From positions 1 through 64,000 of the forward strand of contig NZ_JADNQW010000003.1 in NCBI RefSeq assembly GCF_015709455.1: 64,000 nucleotides of DNA, written 5' to 3'. Shown here one piece after another: positions 50,795 to 59,727 of this stretch (its first letter is position 1; every line of letters begins with the position of its first letter). A program made the position numbers and the translations under genes. The notes beneath the pieces were generated by a model. It saw only the letters and a list, made by a program, of their open reading frames with translations. It made no database searches and was not told the DNA's origin. This DNA is from Methylosinus sp. H3A (GTDB taxonomy: Bacteria > Pseudomonadota > Alphaproteobacteria > Rhizobiales > Beijerinckiaceae).

Positions 50795-51269
50795 AGTTCG
50801 TATTATTCGCTTCCAGACGCATTTTCTCCCTTTGGTGCGCCGAACGGAACGAGTCGTCGATTGGCTCGACCATATTCCCTATTCGATACTGGCGATTCCA
50901 CTACGCTTTGCGGTGGGAGTGATCTTCTGGAATTCCGCCACGGCCCATCTGGCCAATTGGGATACGACGCTCGAGCTCTTCGAAACCGACTATGCGCTGC
51001 CGTTCATTCCTCCTCACATTGCCGCCGATCTTGTTATCACCATCGAGACAGTCGCGCCGATTCTCCTCGTTCTCGGCCTGGCTGTACGACCGACGGCTCT
51101 CATTTTGCTCGGGATGACGCTCGTCATCCAAATATTGATCTATCCGCAGGCGTGGCCGACGCACATCCAATGGGCCGCAATGTTGACGATCTTGCTTTGT
51201 CGTGGTGCAGGTGAATTCTCGTTGGACCGTTTGTTCAAACGGTCCACGCCTCGTATCTCTCAGCAATGA
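50787..51269 (+). CDS. bufD: DoxX-family membrane protein BufD
   Basis: A 160-residue protein with four membrane helices of the DoxX type: LRFAVGVIFWNSATAHLANW, then PFIPPHIAADLVITIETVAP, ILLVLGLAVRPTALILLGMT and PQAWPTHIQWAAMLTILLCR. DoxX proteins often end bufferin operons and may pass electrons from quinol. It overlaps bufC. Cluster 1 lacks this gene. Confidence 0.9.
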   Translation: MNEVRIIRFQTHFLPLVRRTERVVDWLDHIPYSILAIPLRFAVGVIFWNSATAHLANWDTTLELFETDYALPFIPPHIAADLVITIETVAPILLVLGLAVRPTALILLGMTLVIQILIYPQAWPTHIQWAAMLTILLCRGAGEFSLDRLFKRSTPRISQQ

Positions 51270-51482
51270 CCGGCTTCTGACCGGTACGGTGGGCTTATGC
51301 GCGAAGGGCGCCGGCCGCGTCGTTGAGACCGGCGGATTGCCGACGTAATGGCAATCTGAGAGGCCTACTCTGGCGATTGTTGGGCTGGCACAAAAATTAC
51401 GTTCGGCAATGCGGCGCTTTCAAACGGCTTTTCGTCCGAGAAGCACGCGCTCGTCAGGCCCGTTGATCCTGGAGAAACGACT

Positions 51483-52352
51483 ATGAACGACTGGACGCTG
51501 GGCGTGATCGGTGGATCGGGCCTGTACGAATTCGACGGCTTGAAGGACCGTCGCTGGGTCAAGATCGACAGCCCGTGGGGTCAGCCCTCCGACGAGGTTC
51601 TGCTTGGGCGTCTCCATGGCGTGAATCTGGTTTTCCTTCCTCGGCATGGTCGCGGCCATCCGCTCGCCCCGAGCGCTATCAATGCTCGAGCCAACATCGA
51701 CGTTCTCAAGCGCGCCGGATGCACCGATGTTCTGTCGGTTTCTGCCGTAGGTTCGCTCCGCGAAGACTTGGCTCCGGGGATGTTCGCGATCGTCGATCAA
51801 TACATCGATCGAACTGTAAACCGTCCGACGTCGTTTTTTGGAGCGGGATTGGTGGCGCACGTATCGATGGCCGATCCCGTCTGTGCCCGGCTTTCGAATT
51901 TTGCTGCTCACGCGGCGCAAAGAGCCAATCTGAAACATGTCGAGCGGGTGACTTATCTCGCTATCGAAGGACCTCAGTTCTCTACCCGAGCGGAGAGCCG
52001 CCTATATCGAAGCTGGGGATGCGACGTGATCGAGATGACTGCCATGCCCGAGGCGAGGCTCGCTCGCGAAGCGGAACTCCCCTATGCCAATATCTGTATG
52101 GTCACAGACTATGATTGCTGGCGCACCGAGGCGGCTGAGGTGGATGTCGCTTCTATCCTCGCCGTTATGCACAATAATGCGGAAGGTGCGCGGCGCCTGA
52201 TCTTCGCATTGACGGAGATGCTTCCCGAACTCCGGGAGCCGTCGCCCGTGGATACATGTCTGGATGCAGCCGTTGTCAGCGACCCAGCTATCTGGGATGC
52301 GTCGTTGCTCTCCAAACTCGATGCGATCGGCGCTAGACGATTCAAGAAATGA
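51483..52352 (+). CDS. mtnP: S-methyl-5'-thioadenosine phosphorylase
   Basis: A 289-residue PNP-fold phosphorylase with LGVIGGSGLYEFDGLKDRRW, FLPRHGRGHPLAPSAINARA and YLAIEGPQFSTRAESRLYRS, ending with the conserved MTAMPEARLAREAELPYANI. It splits methylthioadenosine to adenine and methylthioribose 1-phosphate in methionine salvage. Methylthioadenosine can come from SAM use by radical SAM or methyl- and aminopropyl-transfer enzymes. Separated from bufD by 213 bp, with its own ribosome site (GGAGAAACG). Confidence 0.9.
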   Translation: MNDWTLGVIGGSGLYEFDGLKDRRWVKIDSPWGQPSDEVLLGRLHGVNLVFLPRHGRGHPLAPSAINARANIDVLKRAGCTDVLSVSAVGSLREDLAPGMFAIVDQYIDRTVNRPTSFFGAGLVAHVSMADPVCARLSNFAAHAAQRANLKHVERVTYLAIEGPQFSTRAESRLYRSWGCDVIEMTAMPEARLAREAELPYANICMVTDYDCWRTEAAEVDVASILAVMHNNAEGARRLIFALTEMLPELREPSPVDTCLDAAVVSDPAIWDASLLSKLDAIGARRFKK

Positions 52353-52413
52353 ACTTGCTAACGTCGCAGCCCCGATCACGACAGCCTATCTTTCATTGCG
52401 ACGCCCGACAAGG

Positions 52414-53457
52414 TCATCTCTGAGACGAAACGATGTTTCCGGGGACGCCGTTCCGGTCGAGCCAAAAGATGCGCGGTCTCGCGAACAGGAAGCCCAAGTC
52501 CGAACCCCGAACCAACCAGAACAGCGTGAGCGATCCGAGGACGCCGGCGATGGTGACAAAGACGGATATCAGCCCGACGTCCGTGATGAGCCCAGTCTGG
52601 ACCAGCGCAATGCGACTTGCCGCCATCGGCAGAAAGAAACCAAGGTAGATAACAATCGAATTGCGGCCACAGTAGCGAAGCGGAGCGAAGACTTCATACA
52701 TCGACATCAGCGCGGATACCCCAACGACCGCGCAGGCGCCGAAGAGCCCGAGCCCGAGCGAGACGAACGGCCGCTCCGACTGCCCGTTGGACACGAGAAA
52801 GCCATTCGCCAGCGCCCACAGGAGGAGCGTGGTCATTGCGGATAGTGGTCGTAGTTGGACGGTCTTCGCGAGCCCAAAGATGCGGGGGGCGAGCAGATAG
52901 CCCGTATAGAAATAAACGAAGCGGCTCGCAAACTCGTCCATGATCAGGACCCCGGTCTCCAGACACGAGATTTCGAGGGCCGCAGCGATCGACCAAAGAA
53001 CCCAGGGAGGAGCGCGACGGAAGAGCTTCGTGAGGATGAAGAACACCGGCAGCAGATAGACGAACCACAGCGTGCCGAAGGGCTGGATAAAAATCAGGAG
53101 ATATTCCTGAAATATCACGCGCGGGCTGAGTTCGGCGGCGAGCGACGGGATCTTGACGACGAATTGGATGGTCGCCCAGAGCACATAAAAATAGGCGAAA
53201 TGCGCGACTTTGCGGTCGAGATAGGTCTTCCAATCACGGTCGATCACCCGCGCGAGAAACAATCCCGAAATCAAGAAGAAGTCCGGCATTCGGAAGGGTT
53301 TCGCGAAGGCGACCAGATAGTGCATGAAGCCTTCTCTCCCGACCGCTGCCTCGACGCCGAGAGTGGAGTGCATCATCACTACGAAAATAATGCAGAACCC
53401 CTTGGCATAATCTACCCAATCGACTCGTTCACTAGAGAGGCTCATGGAGTTGATCAT
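52414..53457 (-). CDS. Membrane acyltransferase (acyltransferase 3 family)
   Basis: A 347-residue protein with about ten membrane helices. It starts near RVDWVDYAKGFCIIFVVMMH (the acyltransferase 3 motif, Asp and His active-site region), then GREGFMHYLVAFAKPFRMPD and FFLISGLFLARVIDRDWKTY, with many helices to the end. Such proteins O-acylate sugars of surface polymers. The start is 53457 or 53445. Function of the product is not defined. Confidence 0.85.
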   Translation of the reverse strand: MINSMSLSSERVDWVDYAKGFCIIFVVMMHSTLGVEAAVGREGFMHYLVAFAKPFRMPDFFLISGLFLARVIDRDWKTYLDRKVAHFAYFYVLWATIQFVVKIPSLAAELSPRVIFQEYLLIFIQPFGTLWFVYLLPVFFILTKLFRRAPPWVLWSIAAALEISCLETGVLIMDEFASRFVYFYTGYLLAPRIFGLAKTVQLRPLSAMTTLLLWALANGFLVSNGQSERPFVSLGLGLFGACAVVGVSALMSMYEVFAPLRYCGRNSIVIYLGFFLPMAASRIALVQTGLITDVGLISVFVTIAGVLGSLTLFWLVRGSDLGFLFARPRIFWLDRNGVPGNIVSSQR

Positions 53458-53716
53458 TTCCCCGGCTCCGAGCGCTCGCCCCGCCTGCGTTCCAGTCCGA
53501 GATGGCGCAGCGCTGCGTCCCCATTGCCAACAAGGTGTCGACCTTGGCACATTGCTCGTGCAACCGCGATTTCGGACTGACGCGGCTCCGTGATAGAAAT
53601 CTGTACCGAGATCGATCGTTCTCTCATCCGTCAGTCACCAAAACCGTCGATTGCGTTGTGGATGCGACTTAAAACAATTAAACGATACGGAGCCTTTCGT
53701 CTCGTTCCGCGTAGCG

Positions 53717-54598
53717 TTACCCTCTCAGCCCACCGACATAGGCGGCAGTCAACGCGTCGCGCGGCGCTTCGAAAATGCGATGGCAGAGGTCGAATTCAAT
53801 CAACGCTCCGGCCCTGTCCTTCACCCAGAAGAATCCCGCGTAATTTGCGATGCGGCGCGCCTGCGCCAGATTGTGAGTGACGATCACCACGGTGTAGCGG
53901 CCTCTCAGGCTTCCAATCAGCTCCTCCACGACAGAAGAGGAAAGCGGATCGAGCGCGCTGCAGGGCTCGTCCATCAACAGAACCTCGGGCCGCAATGCCA
54001 AGGCTCGTGCGATACACAATCGCTGTTGCTGTCCGCCCGAAAGCGTGAGAGCGGGGCGGTCCAGGCGATCTTTGACTTCGTTCCACAGGCCGACGTCCGC
54101 CAGCGCTTCCCACAAGCGTTCGTCCAATTCAGAGCGGTTTATGACGCCGTGCTCCTTCAGCGGTAGCTCCAGATTGCGTCGGATCGACAGCGGGAAGGGA
54201 TTCGGCTTTTGAAAGATCATGCCGACGCGGCGACGCAGGACCTGGACGTCCATGTGCGGAGCGCAAATATCCTCACCATCTAGCGTCACTCGTCCCGCAA
54301 TCTTGCATCCGGGGAGGAGATCGCTCAGTCGGTTGAGGCACGACAACAAGCTGGTCTTTCCGCAACCCGAGGGTCCAATGAGCGCTGTGACACAGCCTCG
54401 GTATATCTCGAGGCTCACATTCTCGAAGGCGGGGGCTCCGGAATAAGTGAGAGTGAGGTTTTCGATCCCGATGTGCCGTTGCGGCTGGCAACACGGGCGC
54501 CCCGCAATCAATGGCCCCATCGTATAGGCGTCACACTCAGGCTCTACCGCTTGGCCTCCGCCGGCGCGGTCCGCGCCATCGTTGATTCTCGAAGTCAT
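53717..54598 (-). CDS. pstB: Phosphate ABC transporter ATPase PstB
   Basis: A 293-residue ABC ATPase: Walker A IGPSGCGKTSLLSCLNRLSD, Q-loop MIFQKPNPFPLSI, signature LTLSGGQQQRLCIARALALR, Walker B VLLMDEPCSALDP, H-loop VTHNLAQARR. It powers high-affinity phosphate uptake with PstA and PstC. The start at 54598 makes an ATGA overlap with pstA. No phoU follows, and the divergent region holds nothing recognisable. Confidence 0.95.
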   Translation of the reverse strand: MTSRINDGADRAGGGQAVEPECDAYTMGPLIAGRPCCQPQRHIGIENLTLTYSGAPAFENVSLEIYRGCVTALIGPSGCGKTSLLSCLNRLSDLLPGCKIAGRVTLDGEDICAPHMDVQVLRRRVGMIFQKPNPFPLSIRRNLELPLKEHGVINRSELDERLWEALADVGLWNEVKDRLDRPALTLSGGQQQRLCIARALALRPEVLLMDEPCSALDPLSSSVVEELIGSLRGRYTVVIVTHNLAQARRIANYAGFFWVKDRAGALIEFDLCHRIFEAPRDALTAAYVGGLRG

Positions 54599-55467
54599 GA
54601 GCGAGCGATCCTTCGGCTGAACAATAAATCCGACAGCCATAAGGCCGCGCTGTTGGAGGCGATCAGCAGCGCGATCAGCGCCAGCGCCGAAGCATAGGCG
54701 TTTCGGTCACCTCCGCTGACATTCATCGTCAGATCGTAAATGTGGACAGAGAGGGCGCGTCCCGAGTCGAACAGGGAAGAGGGCATGCGATCGACATAGC
54801 CGCTCGTGAACATCAGCGCCGCGGTCTCCGCCATTGCCCGTCCGATCCCGAGCATCAGTCCGGCCGCGAGCGAGGGAGCCGCCGCCGGAATGACAATGCG
54901 CCATAGCATCGTCGCGCGTGAGACCCCGAGCGCGGCAGCCCCCAGTCGCCATTCGTCGGGCGTCGCTCGCAGCCCGGATTCGATCGTGCGGATCAAAACA
55001 GGAAGCGCCATGCACGCCAATGTCATGCCGCCCGAGAGAATCGAGAACCCGAGCCCCAGAAAGACACAGAAGAAGGCGCCGCCGAATAGTCCGAATATGA
55101 TCGACGGGGTTCCGGCGAGAACATCGAGGCTGAGACCTGTCCAACGCGCCAGCCGGCCCCCTGCGCGCGCGAAATCCGAAAGAAACAGAGCGGTCGCCAA
55201 TCCGAGCGGCCCGGCGAGGACCATCGCCACGACGATAATCAGGAAAGTCGAGACGAGGATCGGCGCGATGCCCCCATCGCGCCCTGCATTTCGGGGCGCG
55301 GTCGTGAGAAAGGACCAATCGATGCGCCCGTAGCCCTGCCGAAGTAGATCGAACAGCAGCCAGACAAAGGCCATGGCCAGAATCGAGGCCGCGATCCAAA
55401 TCACAGTTCGAATGAGGGCGTCTCTCGAGCAAAGAGCTGCTTTCGCGTATTCAACTGCGTCACGCAT
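54595..55467 (-). CDS. pstA: Phosphate ABC transporter permease PstA
   Basis: A 290-residue permease with six helices and the EAA-like loop (ALGVSRATMLWRIVIPAAAP). It is longer than PstC partners only at the N-terminus. Overlaps pstC by eight bases and pstB by four, so it is part of one operon. Confidence 0.95.
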   Translation of the reverse strand: MRDAVEYAKAALCSRDALIRTVIWIAASILAMAFVWLLFDLLRQGYGRIDWSFLTTAPRNAGRDGGIAPILVSTFLIIVVAMVLAGPLGLATALFLSDFARAGGRLARWTGLSLDVLAGTPSIIFGLFGGAFFCVFLGLGFSILSGGMTLACMALPVLIRTIESGLRATPDEWRLGAAALGVSRATMLWRIVIPAAAPSLAAGLMLGIGRAMAETAALMFTSGYVDRMPSSLFDSGRALSVHIYDLTMNVSGGDRNAYASALALIALLIASNSAALWLSDLLFSRRIARS

Positions 55468-56338
55468 GGCCGCGCGCTCCCACCAGGCTACGAGCGGTAG
55501 CGGCGAAAGCTAGCGCCAACGCCGCGAGCATCAAACCGGAGACGAACAACGAGGCTCGATGATTTCCTGTGGCGTAGGCCATTTCGAGCGCGACGTTGGC
55601 GGTCAGCGTCCTCACCGAATCGAACAGGCTGGATGGCGTCTGCACGACATTGCCGCTGACCATTACGACGGCCATGGTTTCGCCGAGCGCGCGGGCGGCG
55701 GCGAGTAGAACGCCGCTCGCGACGCTGGCGCGGGTCGCCGGAAGAACGACATGCGCAATGACGCCTTCTCGCGACAGTCCGAGTGCCAGCGCGCCCCGCC
55801 AATAGGCGTCGGGAAGGGCGGCGAGCGCCGCTTCGGTGGTCAGGGCGACGGTTGGCGCAATCATCAATGTGAGGATCAGGATCGCGGCCAGTAGGCTGGC
55901 GCCGGGCGGTTCGACCAGTGCGATCAGCGGGACGACGACGGTTAATCCCCACAAGCCCATAACCACCGACGGCATGCCCGACAGCAGAATGACCGCCCAG
56001 CGATAGAGCCGTGCGATCGCCGGCGGCGCGTAGTAGCGCCAAAACAGCGCGCAGCCTATTCCCAAAGGAGCAGCGAGCAGCGTAGCTCCGATGGAAGCGG
56101 CGAGCGAGGCCGCCAGCATCGGCGTAAGGCCGAACAGGCCTTCGGTCGGATGCCATGCCGGGTCGAGGAAAAAACGAGCGGGACCGACGCCTGTGAGCGC
56201 AGGCCAGGATTCTTTCAGCACGAATGCGACGACCAGGACGAACAGCGCCGACGAAATGAGGGCCGAGAGCGCCGACACGCCCGCCAGTTGCGCGTCACGG
56301 GCCGAGGGGGACAAAGAATTGCGCCTCGATGAGATCAT
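55460..56338 (-). CDS. pstC: Phosphate ABC transporter permease PstC
   Basis: A 292-residue permease with six helices and the loop ALGLSREGVIAHVVLPATRA, DSVRTLTANVALEMAYATGN near the end. Its start (56338) lies 44 bases inside the pstS tail, so either the start is later or the genes overlap. Intact, but its binding-protein gene is broken. Confidence 0.9.
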   Translation of the reverse strand: MISSRRNSLSPSARDAQLAGVSALSALISSALFVLVVAFVLKESWPALTGVGPARFFLDPAWHPTEGLFGLTPMLAASLAASIGATLLAAPLGIGCALFWRYYAPPAIARLYRWAVILLSGMPSVVMGLWGLTVVVPLIALVEPPGASLLAAILILTLMIAPTVALTTEAALAALPDAYWRGALALGLSREGVIAHVVLPATRASVASGVLLAAARALGETMAVVMVSGNVVQTPSSLFDSVRTLTANVALEMAYATGNHRASLFVSGLMLAALALAFAATARSLVGARGHA

Positions 56339-56608
56339 GAACCGACTTCGAACGTGCAAAATCGATGAAGCGCTCGGCCAGTCCCTCCGGCTTGGTCTTG
56401 GTCACGAGGTTGAGCGGTCTTGCGAGTGGGAAAGCGCCGTTGCGAATGTTCTGGATCGAGGCCGCGACACCGCCTACCGGCAGGAGCTTGATTGGCGCGC
56501 CTAGCCCTGCTTCATATTCAGAGCCGGCCTCGGAAATTCGGACAGTAGCTTGAGTGGATTTTCTGCCTGACAGCGGCGAGGATTCTCGCTGCGAATCAGG
56601 AGCATTCG

Positions 56609-56917
56609 ATGACGAAGAAGAGCCGCCGGACGCATTCCCCGGCGTTTAAAGCGAAGGTGGCTTTGGCCGCGATCAAGGGCGAGAAGACGCTCAGCGAACT
56701 CGCACAGCAGTTCGACGTTCATCCGAACCAGATCACGACCTGGAAGGGCCAGCTTCTCGAAGGCGCGGCGGGCGTTTTCGGTCAGGAAAAACCGGAAGCG
56801 AAGGAAGCGGCGGTCGATTTGAAGGCGCTTCACGCCAAGATCGGCGAACTGACGCTGACCAATGATTTTTTGTCCGGCGCGCTCACCAAAGCGGGATTGC
56901 TGAGCGTAAAACGATGA
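56609..56917 (+). CDS. IS3-family OrfA
   Basis: A 102-residue helix-turn-helix protein: [40 protein letters not shown], then a coiled region ending [16 protein letters not shown]. Intact. Confidence 0.9.
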   Translation: MTKKSRRTHSPAFKAKVALAAIKGEKTLSELAQQFDVHPNQITTWKGQLLEGAAGVFGQEKPEAKEAAVDLKALHAKIGELTLTNDFLSGALTKAGLLSVKR

Positions 56918-57741
56918 TCGACCGCAGCCATGAACTTCCCATCGCCCGTCAGGCGCGCGCGCTCGGCGTCGCCCGCAGCTCGGTCTATTACAAGACGCGG
57001 CCGGTCTCGGCCGAGGACTTGAATCTCATGCGCCGCATTGACGAGCTGCATCTCGATCATCCCTTCGCGGGGGCGCGGATGCTGCGTGATCTTTTGCGGC
57101 GCGAAGGTGTCGCCGTCGGTCGTCGACATGTGGCGACGTTGATGAAGCGCATGGGCATCGCCGCGATCTATCGGCGTCCGAACACGAGCAAGCCGGCGCC
57201 GGGGCATAAGATCTACCCTTATCTCCTGCGCGGCGTGAAGATCGAGCGGCCCAATCATGTCTGGGCGACGGACATCTCCTATATCCCGATGCGGCGCGGC
57301 TTCGTCTATCTCGCGGCGGTTGTCGACGTGGCGAGCCGGCGCGTGCTGGCGCATCGCGTGTCGATCACGATGGAGGCGGAGTTTTGCGTCGAGGCGTTGA
57401 AAGAGGCGCCGGCAAAGCATGGCAGACCGGAAATTTTCAACACGGACCAGGGCAGCCAGTTCACCGGCCATGACTTCACGAGTGTGCTGCTCGATGCGAA
57501 GATCGCCATCAGCATGGACGGCAAGGGCGCCTGGCGCGACAATGTGTTCGTCGAGAGGCTGTGGCGCAGCGTCAAATATGAAGAGATCTATCTGCACGCC
57601 TACGACAGCGTGTCCGAGGCGCGCGCGTCGATCGCCAAATATCTGGCCTTTTACAATGAGCGGCGCCCGCATTCGAGCCTTGACGCCCGCACGCCAGACG
57701 AGGCTTATTTCGGTTGTGGAGAGGCCGTGATGGCTGCATGA
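56914..57741 (+). CDS. IS3-family OrfB (DDE integrase)
   Basis: A 275-residue catalytic protein: [20 protein letters not shown] (D), [20 protein letters not shown] (D) and [20 protein letters not shown] (E), ending [20 protein letters not shown]. Intact. Confidence 0.95.
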   Translation: MIDRSHELPIARQARALGVARSSVYYKTRPVSAEDLNLMRRIDELHLDHPFAGARMLRDLLRREGVAVGRRHVATLMKRMGIAAIYRRPNTSKPAPGHKIYPYLLRGVKIERPNHVWATDISYIPMRRGFVYLAAVVDVASRRVLAHRVSITMEAEFCVEALKEAPAKHGRPEIFNTDQGSQFTGHDFTSVLLDAKIAISMDGKGAWRDNVFVERLWRSVKYEEIYLHAYDSVSEARASIAKYLAFYNERRPHSSLDARTPDEAYFGCGEAVMAA

Positions 57742-58552
57742 TCGTCGCCGCGAATTTGTCGCGCCTCTGGTCGGGCTACGCCCTCCCGACGCCGCGACAA
57801 ATTCGCGAAAGCCCCGCGTTCAGCAAACCTCGGCAGAGATCCACTCAAAATCCGCGGGGAGCTGTCCAGAGAAGCGGGGCCAGCTCTTTCCGCCGAGCCG
57901 ATCGACACATAACCGATAGCTTTGGGATTGCCGGCGACCGTCTTGATCCCTTGCTGATTGTCGCCGATGACGACTTGGGCCTTGATGTCGCTGTTCTTCA
58001 GTTTGAAATATTGCAGGAACAATTCGAGCGTCGAACGGCCTTCGGCCTTGTTCACGACGGTGATCCGGCCCGGTTTGCCGCCGACTGCGCTCCAATCCGC
58101 GATCTTTCCGACGTAGATGCCGGCGATCTGCTCGTCGGTCAGCGATCGCACGGAATTGCTCTTATGGACGATGACGCCGATCCCGTCGCGGGCGATCGTG
58201 AAGAATTGGAGATCGGATTCATCTGGATTGGTGGCGCGCGAGGCCATGCCGATATCGGCGAGGCCGGAGCGCGCGTCTGCCACGCCTCGCGACGATCCGC
58301 CAGACTGCACATCAACCCGGACGCCGGGATTGTTTTCCTCGAAGCGCCTGCCGATCTCGGCCGCGAGAGGCGCCACAGTGCTAGAGCCGGAGAGCGTGAT
58401 CTTACTTTCGGCCGCGCGAACGTGCGGATCCGGCAAAACAGATAGAATTCCAGCGACGACGCCTGCCGCCGCCATGACCTTTCGCGAAGACACGATCGGA
58501 CGTCGCTTCGCGGAAAACGCCTCTCGGGCGGCGTTCGAGGAGAACCGTTTGG

Positions 58553-59602
58553 TCAACAACATGCGGTTGCTCCCCGATTCTCTGCGGAGCCTATGAAGGG
58601 AATGTTTGTGCCGCAGCCAGGAAAAACACCGAAGTGCGTCGAGAAATTGCCCAGGAAATCGAAATAGGGAGCGAACCGGCTCTCCTTCAGAATACGCCAG
58701 CTGTTGCCGCAGACGGGGAACAGGCGACCCCTCTCGATGAAGTGATGGCTATCGAGCGAGAATCGGTGCGGCGTCTCTGGAATGCCGCCCCTGTAGATCA
58801 CCGCCTGGCCGTAATCCTCGCACAGGGGTTCCAGACCTTCGACCTTGAACAGGCGATAGGTCGCCGAATAGAAGCGCGCCGCGCCGATCTTTTCCTCGAT
58901 TTCGGGATCGGAGATTTCTAGCGGCCTGCTGCTGACGAGGCGCGGATCGCCGAAGCCGGCGGCTTTGGCGAGCGCCAGAAAATCCCCCCAGTAGAGAGCT
59001 CCTCCGAGACATTCTCCATAAACGACCGGATCGTTGCGGAACCCTTCATTCACGCGGCGGTCGGCGTATACGTCCGCAAAGTAGAACTCTCCGCCCGGCT
59101 TCAAGAGGTCGAACACTCCTTTCAAAACGGCAGGCTTGTCGACCGAAAGATTGATGACGCAGTTCGAGACGATGACGTCGAAGCTGCCCGGCTCCAGACC
59201 GAGCTCGTCGAGCCGCTCGATATAGCCGTGAAGGAATTGGACATTGCGGCGATCATAGCCGAATCTTTCAGTATGCCATCCGATATGCATCGCGGCGGTT
59301 TTAAGCTGCTCGGGCGTCATGTCGACGCCGATGACCTCACCCGACGGCCCGACGAGCTGGGATAGCGCATAGACGTCACGACCCGTTCCGCAGCCGAGGT
59401 CGAGAATCCGCGTGCCTTCGAGTCGCTCAGGAACGACGAGCCCACAACCGTAATACTTCGCCAGAACGTCGTCGTGAATGTTCGCCAGCAGCGCCTTCAC
59501 CCGCTCCGGCATACTGTCCGGCGTGCAGCATGCCATGGTCTTCAGATCATCGGAGCTGCGCAAAGTATTTCCGTAGTAGTCCTTGACGACTTCGATATTC
59601 AT
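58553..59602 (-). CDS. arsM: Arsenite S-adenosylmethionine methyltransferase (copy 2)
   Basis: A 349-residue ArsM with Cys53 (YYGCGL), Cys148 (VSNCVIN), Cys198 (YGECLGG) and the Cys25-Cys26 pair, SAM motif ILDLGCGTGRDVYALSQLVG. It is closely alike to copy 1 over its whole length, including the C-terminal GCGTNIPF. Start MNIEVVKDYYG at 59602. Its end overlaps the first pstS start codon by ten bases, so arsM and pstSCAB were probably one operon. Confidence 0.95.
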   Translation of the reverse strand: MNIEVVKDYYGNTLRSSDDLKTMACCTPDSMPERVKALLANIHDDVLAKYYGCGLVVPERLEGTRILDLGCGTGRDVYALSQLVGPSGEVIGVDMTPEQLKTAAMHIGWHTERFGYDRRNVQFLHGYIERLDELGLEPGSFDVIVSNCVINLSVDKPAVLKGVFDLLKPGGEFYFADVYADRRVNEGFRNDPVVYGECLGGALYWGDFLALAKAAGFGDPRLVSSRPLEISDPEIEEKIGAARFYSATYRLFKVEGLEPLCEDYGQAVIYRGGIPETPHRFSLDSHHFIERGRLFPVCGNSWRILKESRFAPYFDFLGNFSTHFGVFPGCGTNIPFIGSAENRGATACC

Positions 59603-59727
59603 AGATTCGCCTTTTCGGATCGAGCGGGCCGCAAAAGGCGAGCCCCGCCTTCGGCTTTTTTTTGATCATCGGCATTGCCGATCTGAGGCTACCTCATCGC
59701 CCACAGCAGACTTCGAACGGGACGCGC

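Larger units (their letters stand above)
56551..57847 (+). mobile_element. IS3-family element inside pstS
   Basis: Ends TGAGTGGATTTTCTGCC (56551) and, inverted, TGAGTGGATCTCTGCC (to 57847). It contains orfA and orfB in ATGA overlap. No target duplication is clear, and the pstS coding at each side is altered for 15-40 bases, so a small deletion or rearrangement probably took place. It differs from the IS3 copy in sigF. Confidence 0.85.
56295..58562 (-). pseudogene. pstS: Phosphate-binding protein PstS, interrupted by an IS3 element
   Basis: The N-terminal part (start 58562, or 58475 for a shorter leader) has an export signal (MAAAGVVAGILSVLPDPHVRA) and KITLSGSSTVAPLAAEIGRR, SGGSSRGVADARSGLADIGM and on to NPKAIGYVSIGSAE. 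The C-terminal part is at 56295-56530: [40 protein letters not shown], to a stop at 56295. The IS3 element lies between, with short scrambled flanks on both sides. The split gene would make no working PstS. Confidence 0.9.

Noticed and set aside
53696..53720. Minus-strand GTAACG-N15-CGAA, a possible σF promoter before the acyltransferase gene
   Set aside because: It is 238 bp from the acyltransferase start, overlaps the end of pstB, and the spacer is one base short. It could be chance.
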